Virus record (IMG/VR): IMGVR_UViG_3300027749_000444
Location: 1-25,865 of that record
Reading direction: 5' to 3' (one strand)
From: a virus
Length of the DNA stretch: 25,865 nucleotides
The first letter of the stretch is position 1. The number at the start of each line of letters is the position of its first letter. Made by a program: the position numbers and the translations under genes. Shown in pieces: positions 24,166 to 25,865 of the stretch. Below the pieces are notes generated by a model. The model was not told the DNA's origin. It did not search any database and saw only the letters and a program-made list of their open reading frames with translations.

Positions 24166-24813
24166 ATGAAACTCATTAAAGAAATAAACGATAACGTAAA
24201 CTACACTTACCTAGAAGAAGCTAATGGTAAGAAATCTTTACACATTGAAGGACCTTTTTTAGTTGCTGAAACTAAAAATAAGAATGGTCGTTTGTATGAA
24301 TTTAATACTATGAAAAAAGAAGTAAGCCGTTATACAGAAGAATACATCAACAAACACCGAGCTTTTGGTGAATTAGGACATCCAGAATCACCTTCTATTA
24401 ATCTTGACCGTGTATCACATATGATTGTAGGATTAAGAGAAGATGGTAATACTTGGGTAGGTAAAGCAAAGATATTAGATACACCAATGGGAAACATTGC
24501 ACGAAGCTTAATTGAAGGTGGTGCTCAATTAGGTGTATCTTCAAGAGGCATGGGTTCATTGAAGAACGTCAATGGCGTTAATGTAGTTCAACCCGATTTC
24601 TATCTAGCCACAGCGGCAGATATTGTAGCAGACCCTTCCGCACCTGGCGCTTTTGTACAGGGTATTATGGAAGGTAAAGAGTGGATGTTAGTCAATGGTG
24701 TTTGGACAGAACAATATGTTGAAGAAGCCAAGAGAGAAATTAAGAAGGCTTCAAAGAAAGATATTGAAAAAGTAAGTCTACACATTTTTGAAAACTTCAT
24801 GAAAAAACTTTAA
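24166..24813 (+). CDS. 21: Prohead core protease gp21
   Basis: This 215-residue protein has almost exactly the length of T4 gp21 (212). Characteristic segments are FLVAETKNKNGRLYEF, FGELGHPESPSINLDRVSHMIVGL with the likely catalytic His85, AKILDTPMGNIARSLIEGGAQLGVSSRGMGSL with candidate nucleophile Ser125 or Ser126, and DFYLATAADIVADPSAPGAFVQGIMEG. It belongs to the herpesvirus-assemblin-like serine protease fold group. In the family it is activated inside the prohead and cleaves the scaffold and major capsid protein during maturation. It precedes scaffold gene 22, as in T4. Confidence 0.95.
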   Translation: MKLIKEINDNVNYTYLEEANGKKSLHIEGPFLVAETKNKNGRLYEFNTMKKEVSRYTEEYINKHRAFGELGHPESPSINLDRVSHMIVGLREDGNTWVGKAKILDTPMGNIARSLIEGGAQLGVSSRGMGSLKNVNGVNVVQPDFYLATAADIVADPSAPGAFVQGIMEGKEWMLVNGVWTEQYVEEAKREIKKASKKDIEKVSLHIFENFMKKL

Positions 24814-24814
24814 A

Positions 24815-24822
24815 TATAAATA
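24815..24822 (+). promoter_or_regulatory. T4-type late promoter (perfect TATAAATA)
   Basis: This is an exact match to the T4 late promoter element, located in the 37-base gap between genes 21 and 22 and 28 bases before the gp22 ATG, with AAGGAG between. It is the strongest promoter candidate in the window and would drive high-level scaffold expression. Confidence 0.75.
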
Positions 24823-24850
24823 TCCAATATAAATCAAGGAGATTTTCAAA

Positions 24851-25865
24851 ATGGCAAATTTTAATTTATCTGACGCCGCTAAAAACATTCTGTTAGGCGA
24901 AGATTCAAAATCAATTCAAGCATCTACTACTTCTGGTAAAAGACCTGAAGGCGGTAGACTACCTATATCCGTTGTAGCTGGTCAGCAAGACGTAGGTAAA
25001 ATTGGTGATTCACCACAAACGTGTGATGATGAAAATCCAAATTATACTGCAGGTACACCATCTGCTACTCCTCCAGGCGCTACACCTCCTGTAGGTTCAC
25101 AACCAATGCAAAGATTGGCGCCGCAACCAGGTAATCAAGGAAGTGGTGATAAGCCAGTTCAATCTGTTGCAACTGATTACGCTGCTATTCGTGACCGTAT
25201 TGCCGGTAAACGTGCTGCTCAAATGATGATGCCAAATCCAGGTGCCACATTTCAATCTTACGGCGAAGAATCTGAGTATGACGAAGAAGAAGAAGTCATT
25301 GAAGAAGCTCACGAAGATGAAAAAGAAGATAAAAAATTAATCAAAAAAATGATTAGCAAGGAAAAAATGAAAGAAGATATGGACGCTTTACTTTCTGGTG
25401 AAAATCTATCAGAAGAATTCGTAACCAAAGCAACTACAATTTTTGAAGCTGCTGTTATCGCTCGTGCTGAAGAAGTTATCTCTGAAGCTGAAGAGCAGTT
25501 AATGGAAGAATTTGAAGTTGCTGTTGAAGCAATCAAAGAAGATTTAGCTTCTAAAGTAGACGGATACTTAAACTACATGGTAGAAGAATGGATGAAAGAC
25601 AATGAGATTGCCATCGAATCTGGTCTTAAATCTGAAATCACAGAAGAATTCCTAACTGGTCTAAGAGATTTATTCATTGAACATAACATTGATATACCTG
25701 AAGATAAGGTAGATATCGTTGAAGAATTGGCAGCTCAATTAGAAGCTACTGAAGCCGTTCTAAATGAAGAAATCGCTCGTGGTATTGAACTATCACAAGC
25801 ATTAAACGAACAGAAAAAAATTGAGGCTATCTACACAGCGTGTGAAGGCCTGACGCAAACTCAAG
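24851..25865 (+). CDS. 22: Prohead core scaffolding protein gp22 (3' end outside window)
   Basis: The ATG at 24851 has AAGGAG upstream and the frame stays open to the end of the window (338 codons visible). The N-terminal 40 residues (NFNLSDAAKNILLGED...) are followed by a Pro/Gly/Gln-rich, probably disordered stretch (about 60-105), a strongly acidic stretch (about 139-160), then long helices: EKMKEDMDALLSGENLSEEF, ATTIFEAAVIARAEEVISEAE, VDGYLNYMVEEWMKDNEIAIESGLKSEITEEFLTGLRDLFIEHNIDIPEDK and ELAAQLEATEAVLNEEIARGIELS. These match the T4-like gp22 scaffold core. T4 gp22 is 269 residues; this one is already longer, mainly because of the N-terminal extension. It fills the prohead core and is degraded by gp21. 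Confidence 0.93.
   Translation, partial: MANFNLSDAAKNILLGEDSKSIQASTTSGKRPEGGRLPISVVAGQQDVGKIGDSPQTCDDENPNYTAGTPSATPPGATPPVGSQPMQRLAPQPGNQGSGDKPVQSVATDYAAIRDRIAGKRAAQMMMPNPGATFQSYGEESEYDEEEEVIEEAHEDEKEDKKLIKKMISKEKMKEDMDALLSGENLSEEFVTKATTIFEAAVIARAEEVISEAEEQLMEEFEVAVEAIKEDLASKVDGYLNYMVEEWMKDNEIAIESGLKSEITEEFLTGLRDLFIEHNIDIPEDKVDIVEELAAQLEATEAVLNEEIARGIELSQALNEQKKIEAIYTACEGLTQTQ

Noticed and set aside
1-25865. tRNA genes, insertion sequences, attachment sites or an origin
   Set aside because: No cloverleaf-like sequence, transposase, terminal inverted repeats or integrase was seen; gaps between genes are too short for most of these.

Overview
The window is a stretch of the late (virion structure and DNA packaging) region of a T4-like contractile-tailed phage genome. 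The gene order 13-14-15-(insert)-16-17-18-19-20-(two genes)-21-22 is the T4 core order, and each core protein is recognisable from sequence. The AT-rich composition, collagen-like fibres, abundant 2-oxoglutarate/Fe(II) oxygenases and the style of the accessory fibres resemble marine T4-like phages (cyanophage or pelagiphage type). The host cannot be fixed from this sequence. All genes lie on the + strand, are tightly packed (many stop/start overlaps of TAATG type), and no intergenic gap exceeds about 100 bases.

Layout. (1) Positions 1-3130 hold fibre genes: the C-terminal end of a fibre with an S74-type intramolecular chaperone, a small unknown gene, a 724-residue repeat-rich fibre and a 57-codon gene. 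(2) Positions 3201-11326 form an accessory block bracketed by two collagen-like fibre genes, each immediately followed by a tail-fibre-assembly-chaperone-like gene. Between them are two 2OG-Fe(II) oxygenases, a glycosyltransferase fused to a 2OG-oxygenase-like domain, and a glycosyltransferase fused to a methyltransferase. (3) Positions 11391-14144 encode neck proteins gp13 and gp14 and the tail-sheath stabiliser gp15. (4) Positions 14146-16757 are an insertion relative to T4: a long repeat fibre with an embedded cupredoxin-like domain, and a lectin-like (LamG-type) protein. (5) Positions 16761-18856 encode the terminase pair gp16/gp17. (6) Positions 18927-21268 encode sheath gp18 and tube gp19, followed by a hairpin. 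(7) Positions 21339-25865 encode portal gp20, two uncharacterised genes, prohead protease gp21, and scaffold gp22, which runs off the window end.

Transcription appears to be organised by T4-type late promoters. A (N)ATAAATA motif, or a close variant, sits 18-52 bases upstream of ten gene starts; the copy before gp22 is a perfect TATAAATA. Genes without their own motif overlap or closely follow the gene before them.

The most interesting inference is that the enzymes between the two collagen-like fibres may be a virion-collagen modification module (hydroxylation and glycosylation), analogous in composition to eukaryotic and mimivirus collagen-modifying enzymes. A second point is a cupredoxin-like domain, with a His plus Cys-x2-His-x2-Met set of potential copper ligands, inside a fibre protein.
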